From positions 1-39,257 of the forward strand of contig WRET01000030.1 in the NCBI GenBank assembly GCA_009779195.1: 39,257 nucleotides of DNA, written 5' to 3'. A program made the translations under genes and the position numbers. Of the stretch, positions 1 to 8,066 are shown piece after piece (the first letter of the stretch is position 1; each line of letters begins with the position of its first letter). This DNA comes from Micrococcales bacterium (GTDB lineage: Bacteria; Actinomycetota; Actinomycetes; Actinomycetales; Cellulomonadaceae). The notes below the pieces were generated by a model that had not been told where the DNA came from, did not search any database, and was given only the letters and a program-made list of their open reading frames with translations.

Positions 1-123
1 AAGCCCCAGGGCGACCACAAGGCCAAGGACGGCAAGCCCCAGGGCGACCACAAGGCCAAGGACGGCAAGCCCCAGGGCGACCACAAGGCCAAGGACGGGA
101 AGCCTCAGGGCGACCACAAGGCC
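1..123 (+). repeat. 33-bp tandem coding repeats in the surface protein gene
   Basis: Three almost identical 33-bp units (1-33, 34-66, 67-99) and a partial fourth (100-123) encode the KPQGDHKAKDG repeat. A separate 39-bp unit is duplicated exactly downstream at 127-165 and 166-204. Such near-identical repeats allow unit number to change by slippage. The array starts at the window edge, so its full length cannot be judged. Confidence 0.85.
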
Positions 124-519
124 CAGGGTGACCACAAGGCCAAGAACGACAAGAAGGCCGCCAAGGGTGACCACAAGGCCAAGAACGACAAGAAGGCCGC
201 CAAGTGCGACCCCAAGGCCAAGAAGGGCGACCACAAGGCCAACTGCGACCCCAAGAAGGCCAAGAAGGCCGAGAAGTGCGACCCCAAGGCTAAGAAGGGT
301 GACCACAAGGCCAAGAAGGGCGACAAGGCCAAGAAGTGCGCCACCAAGGCTCACAAGGGTGACAAGCCCGAGGCCGCTGCTGCCAAGGCAGAGCCCAAGG
401 CTGAAGCCACTCTGGCCGCCACCGGCGCCAAGGCTGGCCTCGTGGCCCTCCTCGCGCTGACCCTGGCACTGGCCGGGACCGCAGCCGTCGTGGTCCGCCG
501 CCGGTTCGCAACCCGCTGA
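1..519 (+). CDS. Cell-wall surface protein with Lys/His-rich repeats and LAATG sorting signal (3' part)
   Basis: The frame is open from the window edge, so the N-terminus, presumably with a signal peptide, is missing; 172 residues are visible. The first 40 residues are 11-residue repeats of the KPQGDHKAKDG type. Further Lys/Ala/His/Gly/Asp repeats follow (GDHKAKNDKKAAK, KCDPKAKKG), with five cysteines in the later part, giving a strongly basic, low-complexity chain. The C-terminus is a classic sorting signal: LAATG at 412-426, a hydrophobic stretch (GLVALLALTLALAG), then VRRRFATR. LAxTG is the form recognised by class E sortases of actinobacteria, so wall anchoring is well supported. The function of the basic repeats is unknown. 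A strong terminator follows. The protein at the other end of the window also ends in LAxTG but is acidic and Cys-rich. Confidence 0.85.
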   Translation, partial: KPQGDHKAKDGKPQGDHKAKDGKPQGDHKAKDGKPQGDHKAQGDHKAKNDKKAAKGDHKAKNDKKAAKCDPKAKKGDHKANCDPKKAKKAEKCDPKAKKGDHKAKKGDKAKKCATKAHKGDKPEAAAAKAEPKAEATLAATGAKAGLVALLALTLALAGTAAVVVRRRFATR

Positions 520-535
520 TCCCTACTCACCCGGT

Positions 536-567
536 AAGGGGAGAGACCGTCAAGGTCTCTCCCCTTT
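536..567 (+). terminator. Rho-independent-type terminator of the LAATG surface gene
   Basis: A perfect 13-bp stem (536-548 with 554-566) closes a 5-nt loop (GTCAA) and ends in a short T run, 16 nt after the stop codon. It is the strongest classical terminator in the window. Confidence 0.85.
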
Positions 568-744
568 CCGTTTGCCCACACTCCCCCGCAAGGGCTCCCA
601 GCCCACCGTGACCGAGAACCTCTCACCTCACCCCAGGCACGCAAAGCGGACTCCGACCAAAGCGAGTGCCTCCCATCCAACCGCAACCAGGCGAACCGCA
701 AGCGCTGAGAAGCGCAAACGGCGAGACAGGGACGGTTCCGAGTG

Positions 745-910
745 TCTCGCAGACCTCCGCGGCAAGACGAAAACAGCGAGACGGCGGGAACAGTTCCGTC
801 TCGCAGACCTCCGCGGCAAGACGAAAACAGCGAGACGGTGGGGACAGTTCCGTCTCGCAGACCTCCGCGGCAAGACGAAAACGGCGAGACGGTGGGGACG
901 GTTCCGACTG
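745..910. repeat. Three 54-bp tandem repeats between convergent genes
   Basis: Units start at 745, 799 and 853 (period exactly 54) and contain TCTCGCAGACCTCCGCGG and GCGAGACGG. A diverged fourth unit starts near 911. Each unit ends in a variant of GGGAACAGTTCC or GGGGACGGTTCC. No convincing gene lies in 568-1030; long open frames here are a by-product of the repeat composition. The repeats sit between the convergent surface gene and ftsH. Confidence 0.8.
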
Positions 911-973
911 TCTTGCGGACCTCCGCGGTCAGCGGGGGTCTCGCGAGACTGCGGAACCGTCCCCACCGTCTCG
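885..973. repeat. MITE-like inverted repeat with GGGGACGGTTCC termini
   Basis: Perfect 22-bp arms at 885-906 and 952-973 (CGAGACGGTGGGGACGGTTC plus CG, and its reverse complement) enclose a 45-bp centre that itself contains small palindromes (TCTCGCGAGA). The left arm overlaps the last 54-bp repeat unit. The arm shares GGGGACGGTTCC with the larger element at 16507-16690, and the sequence just inside it (TGTCTTGC) is also shared, so the two look like one family. No transposase is encoded; any mobility would have to be supplied in trans. Confidence 0.6.
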
Positions 974-1030
974 CCCCCGCCCACAGCCAACCGCCGACGT
1001 CCGGCACAGCCGGACGAGGCTCCCCAAATA

Positions 1031-3058
1031 TCAGACGTCGAAAGGCTTGTCGGACGGCACGTCAGACGGCTCGTCGGTTTCGTCGTCACACGCCTTCTCC
1101 GCCGGGCTCTGCACAGGCGGACGCCCCGAGACCTCCCGGTTGTCCCCCGACAACCACACGTCCCGGTCAGGAACCTTGACGACCGCAGCGAACACCTCAG
1201 CGAGCTGCGCAGCGTTGAGCGTCTCTTTGTCCAACAACTCCAGCACCAGCTCGTCCAAGACGTCGCGGTACTGCACGAGGATGTCGCGGGCTTCGTCGTG
1301 GGCCTGCTCCAGCAGCGCCCGGACCTCCAGGTCGATCGCTGCGGCGATGTCTTCGGAGTAGTCGCGCTGGTGCCCGACGTCACGGCCCAAGAACACCTCG
1401 GACGACTCTTGCCCCAACCGCACCGCACCGAGCGTCGCGCTCATTCCGAACTGGGTGACCATCTTGCGGGCCGTCGCTGTGGCTTTCTCGATGTCGTTGG
1501 CCGCACCAGTCGTCGGGTCGTGGAACACCAGCTCTTCGGCGACCCGCCCACCCATGGCGTACGCGAGCTGGTCGAGCAGCTCGTTGCGGGTGGTGGAGTA
1601 CTTGTCTTCGGTGGGCATCACCATGGTGTAGCCCAGTGCCCGCCCACGCGGCAGGATCGTCACCTTCGTCACCGGGTCGGTGTACCGCAGGGCCGCGGCG
1701 ACCAGGGCGTGCCCGCCTTCGTGGTACGCGGTGATCTTCTGCTCTTTGACGTTCATGACCCGGGTGCGTTTTTGCGGCCCGGCCACGACGCGGTCGATCG
1801 CCTCGTCCAGGGCGTGGTCGTCGATGGTCTGCCCGCCTTGGCGTGCGGTGAGCAGCGCCGCCTCGTTGAGCACGTTCGCCAGGTCAGCACCGGTGAAACC
1901 GGGGGTGCGACGGGCCACGGCGACCAGGTCCACACCCGGGGCCATCGGTTTGCCTTTGGCGTGCACGTCGAGGATCTGCTCGCGACCTTTGAGGTCAGGG
2001 GGTTCGACGGCGACCTGCCGGTCGAACCGGCCCGGGCGCAGCAGCGCAGGGTCGAGGATGTCGGGCCGGTTGGTCGCGGCGATCATGATGACGTTCGTCT
2101 TGACGTCGAACCCGTCCATCTCGACGAGCATCTGGTTGAGGGTCTGCTCACGTTCGTCGTGCCCGCCGCCCAGGCCCGCACCACGGTGGCGGCCCACAGC
2201 GTCGATCTCGTCGACGAAGATGATCGCCGGGGCGTGCTGTTTGGCCTGCTCGAACAGGTCCCGCACCCGTGAGGCCCCGACACCGACGAACATCTCCACG
2301 AAGTCCGAGCCGGAGATCGTGTAGAACGGGACTGACGCCTCGCCGGCCACAGCCCGGGCGAGCAGGGTCTTGCCGGTCCCTGGCGGTCCGTACAGCAGCA
2401 CACCTTTGGGGATCTTCGCCCCGACGGCTTGGAACTTGGCTGGTTCGGTGAGGAACTCTTTGATCTCGGCGAGCTCTTCGAGGGCTTCGTCGACCCCTGC
2501 CACGTCGGCGAACGTCACCTGTGGGGACTCTTTCGTGACGAGCTTGGCCCGGGACTTGCCAAAGCTCATCACCCGCGACCCACCGCCCTGCATGTTCATC
2601 ATGAGGAACCAAAAGATGGCCAAGATGATGACGAACGGCACGATGACGGTGAGCATGGACGCCCACCACGACTGGGACTCCACCACCGAGGTCCAGCCCT
2701 TGGCAACCTCGATGTCGCCGATGGCCCGTGCGACCTGCGACCCCTGCGCCGACACGTAGTAGAACTGGACGTTCTTGCCGCGGTCCTTCTCCTTGCCGTC
2801 GACCTTCTTCACGAACGGCTTGGTCAGCGTCAGGTCCACACGCCGGTTCGGGTCGGTGATCTTGGCCTGCTCGACCGTGCACGAGCCCGTGTCGGCCTGT
2901 TTCGCCTCGGCCGTGCACGCCGCCAGCAGCTTCAATCCGTCCGAGGTGTCGATACGCTTCGTCGACGACCCTTGGGTGAGGAACGCTGCCAGTCCGACGA
3001 GCGCAACCGCAACCACGATCCAGACCACGGGTCCGCGTAGGAGTTTCTTCACGTTCAT
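1031..3058 (-). CDS. ftsH: ATP-dependent zinc metalloprotease FtsH
   Basis: The 675-residue product is a membrane AAA+ protease that extracts and degrades membrane and regulatory proteins as a hexamer. Order: N-terminal transmembrane helix (about 12-28), an extracytoplasmic segment with two Cys, a second helix (about 135-155), then the AAA module with Walker A GPPGTGKT (about 224-231), Walker B FVDEID (about 283) and the second region of homology [19 protein letters not shown]. The M41 peptidase has HEGGH (about 446-450) and a third-ligand region [11 protein letters not shown]. The acidic tail ends in PSDKPFDV. The ATG start is preceded by a palindrome. In many relatives ftsH follows tilS-hpt; here it stands alone, facing away from the STAND gene, and hpt is 24 kb away. 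Identification is secure. Confidence 0.97.
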   Translation of the reverse strand: MNVKKLLRGPVVWIVVAVALVGLAAFLTQGSSTKRIDTSDGLKLLAACTAEAKQADTGSCTVEQAKITDPNRRVDLTLTKPFVKKVDGKEKDRGKNVQFYYVSAQGSQVARAIGDIEVAKGWTSVVESQSWWASMLTVIVPFVIILAIFWFLMMNMQGGGSRVMSFGKSRAKLVTKESPQVTFADVAGVDEALEELAEIKEFLTEPAKFQAVGAKIPKGVLLYGPPGTGKTLLARAVAGEASVPFYTISGSDFVEMFVGVGASRVRDLFEQAKQHAPAIIFVDEIDAVGRHRGAGLGGGHDEREQTLNQMLVEMDGFDVKTNVIMIAATNRPDILDPALLRPGRFDRQVAVEPPDLKGREQILDVHAKGKPMAPGVDLVAVARRTPGFTGADLANVLNEAALLTARQGGQTIDDHALDEAIDRVVAGPQKRTRVMNVKEQKITAYHEGGHALVAAALRYTDPVTKVTILPRGRALGYTMVMPTEDKYSTTRNELLDQLAYAMGGRVAEELVFHDPTTGAANDIEKATATARKMVTQFGMSATLGAVRLGQESSEVFLGRDVGHQRDYSEDIAAAIDLEVRALLEQAHDEARDILVQYRDVLDELVLELLDKETLNAAQLAEVFAAVVKVPDRDVWLSGDNREVSGRPPVQSPAEKACDDETDEPSDVPSDKPFDV

Positions 3059-3062
3059 GGGC

Positions 3063-3091
3063 GAGGGACGTCCCTCATCCTCCGCAAGGTA
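3063..3091 (-). promoter_or_regulatory. ftsH promoter candidate and palindromic leader
   Basis: On the minus strand TACCTT (plus-strand 3086-3091) could be a -10 element. The resulting leader of about 20 nt contains the perfect 14-bp palindrome GAGGGACGTCCCTC (3063-3076), which ends 4 nt before the ATG and overlaps the only purine-rich stretch usable for ribosome binding. It could be an operator or a hairpin that hides the ribosome binding site. The reading is from sequence only. Confidence 0.35.
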
Positions 3092-3276
3092 GAGATGCTC
3101 AGATCTCGAAGGTACACGTTCGGCCCCCCAATCCCGTACCCAGGCTCCCCCTGTTCACCCAAGGCACAGCCCACCCGCAACCACACCACGCGGTTCCCGC
3201 AACGTTCACCCCCCGACCGCACCGTCGCACAGCGACCCACCACTGGCACCACCCGGCGGGGCGGTGACGTCCACGA

Positions 3277-3282
3277 TAGGGT
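3277..3282 (+). promoter_or_regulatory. -10 candidate for the STAND NTPase gene
   Basis: TAGGGT fits the actinobacterial TAnnnT -10 pattern and lies 24 nt before the GTG and 30 nt before the ATG start candidates. No clear -35 element or Shine-Dalgarno sequence is visible. Confidence 0.3.
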
Positions 3283-3305
3283 GTTGACCTGCGGATCTAG
3301 ACATT

Positions 3306-6300
3306 GTGACCATGCGGACGGAGGTGGGGCCGGTGTCTGCGTGGCGACCAGTCGTCAATGCCGCCGTGCAGGGCGTAGCAGCGTTCGGGGGTGCTGCGGC
3401 AACCGCCATCACCGGCGACCTGGCGATCGGAACACAAGTCGGGCTCGGCATCGCTGCTACGACTGCTGCCGTCGGGGCGCTCGGTGAAGACGCAGTAGAC
3501 AAGGTCTTCATCCCCAAGAAGCGCGACGAGATCTCCCAGCAGGTCGACGCAGCCATGGCCGCCCGGTTCCCTGGGAGCAGCCGCAAACAGCTCAGTCCAG
3601 GCAGAGACCTGGCCCGCACGGTCCTGGAGAAGCACCACCTGACGTTGGAAGAGTGGGCAGCACTGGACTGCGACCCCACCCGGTCAGCCCAGGCTGTCCT
3701 CGCACATGCCCTCGCCGCAACGTTCGCCAATTTCGACGACCACCCAGCCTCCTATGTGGCCCACGCTGGTATCGAAGAGACCTACCGTGCGATGGCAGCC
3801 CACGAGATGTCGTTGGGACCTGCGGTCCGCGAGGCCCTGGTCCGCCTGCGGCGTATCCAAGGTGTCCTCGTGAACCACGCGACCGTGGTGGAGCGCCACC
3901 TCGACGACCACGCAGACCGCCTGCAGCGCCTCCAGACAGGTATTGAAGGCGTCCAGCGCAGCGCCGACGACCAGGCAGCCATCCTGCGAACCGCCCTTTC
4001 CTACCGACCTCCGGACGAACCTCCAGCTGCGGTGGTGTGCGGTGGTCCACCCCAGCCAGCGGTGGCTTTCCAGGACCGCACCGAGGCCGAGTCCGCCATT
4101 GACGCAGCCTGGGCTGCCGACGCCCGTACTGTCGTGCTCACCCAGGTGGTACGCGGCGACGGCGGTGTCGGCAAATCTCAGCTGGCCAGCAAGTACTTTG
4201 ACGCTTCGTCCGCCCCTGTGCGGGTATGGGTAGAGGCATCCACCGACGACGCGCTGGTCTCCGGTTACGCCCAAGCAGCAATCGCCCTAGCCGAAGCCCG
4301 CCACCTGCCCCCTGGCTTTGCCCACGAGTGGCGTGAGAACACCCGCGCCGCTGCCCAGGCGTTCTGGCAGTGGTTGCACACCACCGGCATCCAGTGGTTC
4401 CTGGTGCTCGACGATCTCAACGTCCCCGCCGCAGCCCTGAACGACTGGTGGCCACAGGGCGTCGGCCGCACCCTGGTCACCACCCGCTTGGCCGACCACG
4501 CCTACGACGACTACTTCACCAACCTTGTCCCGTTGGATGTCTTTTCCCCCACCCAGGCCGAGGGTTATCTCACCGAACGCCTGGCCAAACTGCCACCCGC
4601 CCACCTGGTCGGAGCCGCTGACTTAGCCGCTGCCCTCGGCCACCACCCGCTTGCCCTGTCCCTGGCCACCGCGCTCATCCTCGGCCAAGGACGCACCATC
4701 ACCGAGTACCTGACCCTGTTTCGTGAGGTCCCCCTGCCCAAGGCTCTGCCTGGCCGCGACCGCAGCGGAGTCGACGACGTCATCACCAGGACCTGGTTGC
4801 TGAGCATCAAACGCGCCGCCAAGGTCTACCGGCAAAGAGGGGGTCGCGAAGGTCGGTCAGGTCAACCCGTCCGGGCCCTAGCCAACCTCATCGCTTTCGG
4901 CCACCCCACCCAGACCCCCCGCTGCCTGTACTTCACCAAAGCCGCCCGCACCTACCTCGCCCACGCAGCCACTCCCGACGCCCCACCCCTGTCGCCCAAC
5001 GAGACCTGGGAAGCCCTGGCCGTCCTAGCCGACTTTTCCCTCATCACCTGCCCCAACGACGACTGGTCCCCCGTCCCTGTCCACGCCCTCGCCCAACGCA
5101 CCATCCGCGAACTCCTGGACGACGACCATCACACCGCAGCCGCCCAGGCTCTCGCCGACGCGATCGAGGAAGCCTGGCCCGAGATTGACACGAAATCCCA
5201 CGTCTTGGCGACGTCTTCAACCACCAGCGGCACGCAGACCATAACCTCCGGCGCCATCCTGCGTTCCGTCGCCCAAGAACTTCTCCGCATCGCCGAACCA
5301 GCCCTCATCACCCCCACAGGAGTCCACCGCGTCGTTATCCACATCTCCGACTCCCTGGAGGAGGCAGGCCGAGCAGCCGAGGCCGTGGCCTACAGCGAGC
5401 ACCTGCTCTCCCGCCTAGGTGCGCTTGATCCCGACCACCATGACGTCTTGACTGTCCGCGCCAACCTCGCCAGCTGCCGCGGCTGCTCCGGCAATGTCAC
5501 CCAGTCCCTCATCGAATACCAACACCTTCTTCCCAACCAAGAGCGGGCTCTGGGCGACGACCACCCCGACACCCTGACCACCCGGGCCAACATCGCCAGA
5601 TGGCGCGGCACGTCCGGCGACACCACCAGCGCTCTGACCGCACTCGAAAACCTCCTCACCGACCAGATACGCGTCGTAGGCGACGACCACCCCGACACCC
5701 TGACCACCCGGGCCAACATCGCCAGGTGGCGAGACGTGTCAGGCGACACCACCGGCGCCCTGACTGCCTACGAAGACCTCCTGACCGACCAGGTAGGCGT
5801 CGTAGGCGACGACCACCCCGGCACTCTGGCCACCCGGGCCAACATCGCGAACTTGCGAGGCCAGTCCGGCGACACCACCGGCGCTCCGACCGCACTCGAA
5901 AACCTCCTCACCGACCAGGTACGCGTCGTAGGCGACGACCACCCCGGCACTCTGGCCACCCGGCGCAACATCGCGAACTTGCGAGGCCAGTCCGGCGACA
6001 CCACCGGCGCTCTGACCGCACTCGAAAACCTCCTCACCGACCGGGTGCGCGTCCTGGGCGCCGACCACCCCGACACCCTGACCACCCGGCAGGACATCGC
6101 CTGGTGGAGAGGCCAGTCCGGCGACACCACCGGCGCCCTGACCGCACTCGAAAACCTCCTCACCGACCAGATACGAGTCCTGGGCGCCGACCACCCCGAC
6201 ACCCTGACCACCCGGCGCGACATCGCCAGGTGCCGACGCCAGTCCGGCGACACCACCGGCGCCCTGACCGCACTCGAAAACCTCCTCACCGACCAGATAC

Positions 6301-6854
6301 GAGTCCTGGGCGACGACCACCGTCACACCCTGGCCACCCGACACACGATTGCTAACGTGCGAGGCGAGCTCGGTGAAATTGCCGGCGCCCTGGCCGCCCT
6401 CGAAAACCTCCTGCCCGACCGGGTGCGCGTCCTGGGCGACGACCACCCCGGCACTCTGATCACCCGGGCCTGCATCGCCTGGTGGAGGGGCGAGTGCGGC
6501 GACACCACCGGTGCCCTGACGGCCCTCGAAAACCTTCTGACCCACCAAGTACGGGTCCTGGGAACCGACCACCCCCACACCCTGATGACCCGGCACAACA
6601 TCGCCTACTGGAGAGGCGAGTCCGGCGACACCACCGGCGCCCGGACCGCACTCGAAGACCTCCTGCGCCACCAGGTGCGCGTCCTGGGCGCCGACCACCC
6701 CGACACTGTGCGCACCCGGAACGACATCGTCCATTGGAAGGCGAAGGCTGGGCGTCATTCCAACGACATGAACAGCCTGGAGGGTCTTGGCGAACTGCGG
6801 GAAGACTGCCCGACTGAGGATGACCGGGGTGGAGACGTCGGATCGGTGGCCTGA
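3306..6854 (+). CDS. STAND-type NTPase with C-terminal tetratricopeptide repeats
   Basis: The 1182-residue product has three parts. Residues about 10-60 are Gly/Ala-rich with small-residue spacing (AAFGGAAATAITGD, GLGIAATTAAVGALG), resembling glycine-zipper membrane segments; a helical region follows to about 235. The central NTPase has a P-loop GDGGVGKSQLA (about 283-293), a Walker B-like WFLVLDDLN (about 364-372) and a sensor-like RTLVTTR, as in NB-ARC/STAND proteins. From about residue 749 come ten 42-residue repeats of the form LGDDHPDTLTTRANIA...GDTTGALTALENLLTDQ, typical of kinesin-light-chain TPRs. STAND proteins act as ligand-triggered oligomeric switches, and many bacterial ones are antiphage sensors; that role is inferred. 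Start is GTG 3306 or ATG 3312. No partner gene is adjacent. Confidence 0.85.
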   Translation: MTMRTEVGPVSAWRPVVNAAVQGVAAFGGAAATAITGDLAIGTQVGLGIAATTAAVGALGEDAVDKVFIPKKRDEISQQVDAAMAARFPGSSRKQLSPGRDLARTVLEKHHLTLEEWAALDCDPTRSAQAVLAHALAATFANFDDHPASYVAHAGIEETYRAMAAHEMSLGPAVREALVRLRRIQGVLVNHATVVERHLDDHADRLQRLQTGIEGVQRSADDQAAILRTALSYRPPDEPPAAVVCGGPPQPAVAFQDRTEAESAIDAAWAADARTVVLTQVVRGDGGVGKSQLASKYFDASSAPVRVWVEASTDDALVSGYAQAAIALAEARHLPPGFAHEWRENTRAAAQAFWQWLHTTGIQWFLVLDDLNVPAAALNDWWPQGVGRTLVTTRLADHAYDDYFTNLVPLDVFSPTQAEGYLTERLAKLPPAHLVGAADLAAALGHHPLALSLATALILGQGRTITEYLTLFREVPLPKALPGRDRSGVDDVITRTWLLSIKRAAKVYRQRGGREGRSGQPVRALANLIAFGHPTQTPRCLYFTKAARTYLAHAATPDAPPLSPNETWEALAVLADFSLITCPNDDWSPVPVHALAQRTIRELLDDDHHTAAAQALADAIEEAWPEIDTKSHVLATSSTTSGTQTITSGAILRSVAQELLRIAEPALITPTGVHRVVIHISDSLEEAGRAAEAVAYSEHLLSRLGALDPDHHDVLTVRANLASCRGCSGNVTQSLIEYQHLLPNQERALGDDHPDTLTTRANIARWRGTSGDTTSALTALENLLTDQIRVVGDDHPDTLTTRANIARWRDVSGDTTGALTAYEDLLTDQVGVVGDDHPGTLATRANIANLRGQSGDTTGAPTALENLLTDQVRVVGDDHPGTLATRRNIANLRGQSGDTTGALTALENLLTDRVRVLGADHPDTLTTRQDIAWWRGQSGDTTGALTALENLLTDQIRVLGADHPDTLTTRRDIARCRRQSGDTTGALTALENLLTDQIRVLGDDHRHTLATRHTIANVRGELGEIAGALAALENLLPDRVRVLGDDHPGTLITRACIAWWRGECGDTTGALTALENLLTHQVRVLGTDHPHTLMTRHNIAYWRGESGDTTGARTALEDLLRHQVRVLGADHPDTVRTRNDIVHWKAKAGRHSNDMNSLEGLGELREDCPTEDDRGGDVGSVA
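5550..6805 (+). repeat. 126-bp tandem repeats encoding the TPR array
   Basis: Ten consecutive 126-bp (42-codon) units encode the TPR sensor region. Middle units (about 5800-6310) are nearly identical at DNA level, while the last units diverge, especially the eighth and the final one, which loses the GDTTGAL core. This pattern points to recent expansion or homogenisation of the middle units. Confidence 0.9.
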
Positions 6855-7169
6855 CGGACTGAGGCAGTCTCGTGGGAGCGGCGGCAGGCGCGAGTAAACG
6901 TCATTCGACGGTCAGGTCGCCCACCTGCAGCACTGTGAGACGCTCACGCTGCGCCACCCGCGTGTCACTAAAGCGGGTGAGATCCGTCGGTCGTGGGGTG
7001 GTCTGGTGAGCGGTGGGCAGCGTCGTGCCGGGGCGTGGTGAAGGCACTGGTCGGCCCTGCGAACGCATGGTCGCGCCGGTGGTGCCGGGTGGTCTGTGGC
7101 GCCGAAGGTTGCCGGGTGATGGACAGAAAACGTTCACGTATTGGACGGTACTTCGTCACACAGGCACGT
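6855..7169. other. Intergenic stretch without recognised feature
   Basis: A small stem (GACTG, loop AGG, CAGTC) right after the STAND stop codon may help end transcription. Otherwise I see no gene, tRNA or repeat. The short minus-strand frame at 6901-7137 has no ribosome binding site or recognisable domain. Confidence 0.5.
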
Positions 7170-7175
7170 TACCGT
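7170..7175 (+). promoter_or_regulatory. -10 element of a leaderless start (DUF1992 gene)
   Basis: TACCGT lies 7 nt upstream of GTG 7183, with no Shine-Dalgarno sequence. The same hexamer and near-identical spacing precede the histidine kinase start at 12964. Confidence 0.5.
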
Positions 7176-7182
7176 GGATGAC

Positions 7183-7755
7183 GTGAACACCACCGACGCA
7201 CGCCGCATCGCGGCCTCGTACTGGTTCGAACGCGAGGCGGGCGAACCACACGAGACCATGGACGACACGACGCCGACCCCTGCCGGCCCACCCGAGGCCG
7301 TCGGCCAGATGGACAGCCGGGGAACATGGGTGGAGCTCATCGTCGACCACGCCGTCCGCCGCGGCGACTTCGACAACCTGCCCCTGGCCGGGCGGCCCCT
7401 GCCCGACCTGGACTTCGGCGACCCCGACTGGTGGATCAAGTCCAAGGTCCGCCACGAAGGTCTCACGGGCGAAGGTGTGCTCCCTGAGGCGCTGGTCCTG
7501 CGCACCGAGGACGAGCGTATGCACACCCGCCTGGACGACCTGCGCAACGAGCACCAGGTCCGCGCGACCCTCGCCGAGTTCAACCACCGCATCATCGAAG
7601 CCCGGCGCCAGCTCACCGGCGGCCCACCCGTCGTCACGCCCCTGCGCGACATCGACTCCGAGGTCGCTGCCTGGCACGAACGCCGCACCGCCCGCACCGT
7701 GACCCACGTGCCTGCCCAACGCCCCCGCTGGCTAGCCCGCTTCCTGGGCTGCTGA
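7183..7755 (+). CDS. DUF1992 (DnaJ-homologue subfamily C member 28-type) domain protein
   Basis: The 190-residue protein contains the conserved core of the DUF1992 family: the region LIVDHAVRRGDFDNLPLAGRPLPDL followed by a WWIKSKV-type segment and a charged helical region with EFNHRIIEARR. Members occur in bacteria and eukaryotes; their biochemical role is not established. No J domain or membrane segment is present. The start is set at GTG 7183 because TACCGT lies 7 nt upstream, as expected for a leaderless message; upstream in-frame alternatives are GTG 7174 and TTG 7141. A long perfect hairpin begins 16 nt after the stop. Confidence 0.8.
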   Translation: MNTTDARRIAASYWFEREAGEPHETMDDTTPTPAGPPEAVGQMDSRGTWVELIVDHAVRRGDFDNLPLAGRPLPDLDFGDPDWWIKSKVRHEGLTGEGVLPEALVLRTEDERMHTRLDDLRNEHQVRATLAEFNHRIIEARRQLTGGPPVVTPLRDIDSEVAAWHERRTARTVTHVPAQRPRWLARFLGC

Positions 7756-7770
7756 CGGTCCGGCCCGTTC

Positions 7771-7844
7771 TGACGACGTCGTTCATCAATCACCATCACG
7801 TTCACTATTGTGAACGTGATGGTGATTGATGAACGACGTCGTCA
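7771..7844. repeat. Perfect 35-bp-stem hairpin
   Basis: Bases 7771-7805 are the exact reverse complement of 7810-7844, with a 4-nt loop TATT. The stem begins TGACGACGTCGTTCATCAAT. There is no T run after it, and it is far longer than an ordinary terminator. It lies in the 311-bp gap (7756-8066) between the DUF1992 gene and the HNH pseudogene; apart from this hairpin and a promoter candidate near 8017 I see nothing else there. It may be a young inserted element, a cruciform-forming site or an RNA hairpin ending the DUF1992 transcript. Confidence 0.9.
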
Positions 7845-7994
7845 TGCGCCGCTGTCCGGGTCCTGCCTCTGCCGAACAACCTTGTTGCCTTAGGCATTGT
7901 CTTGCGCAGGGCAGACAGGGCCGACACCTGTGTCACGCCGACAAACACGAGGCAAGATGTGACTCATCTCACCGAAAACTCCTCGATAAAATCG

Positions 7995-8022
7995 TCTGAC
8001 ACCGCCGTCATTGGGGTATGAT
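7995..8022 (+). promoter_or_regulatory. Promoter candidate for the DUF222-HNH gene
   Basis: TATGAT (8017-8022) is a good -10; TCTGAC (7995-8000) 16 bp upstream is a weak -35. The leader to GTG 8067 is about 38 nt and includes purine-rich stretches (GGAGGACGG, GAGGGGG). Confidence 0.5.
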
Positions 8023-8066
8023 CGGTCTCAGGAGGACGGCAGGTCTAAACATCGAGGGGGTGCAGG

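Noticed and set aside
745-910. CRISPR array
   Set aside because: The units are contiguous 54-bp tandem repeats with no unique spacers, and no cas genes are present.
572-2272. Long plus-strand open frame of 566 codons
   Set aside because: It runs antisense through ftsH and across the 54-bp repeats. The ftsH frame carries all family motifs; the antisense frame is a product of high GC and codon bias.
6901-7137. Minus-strand 78-codon frame
   Set aside because: No ribosome binding site, no domain or membrane pattern, and Arg/Pro/Thr composition typical of shadow frames.
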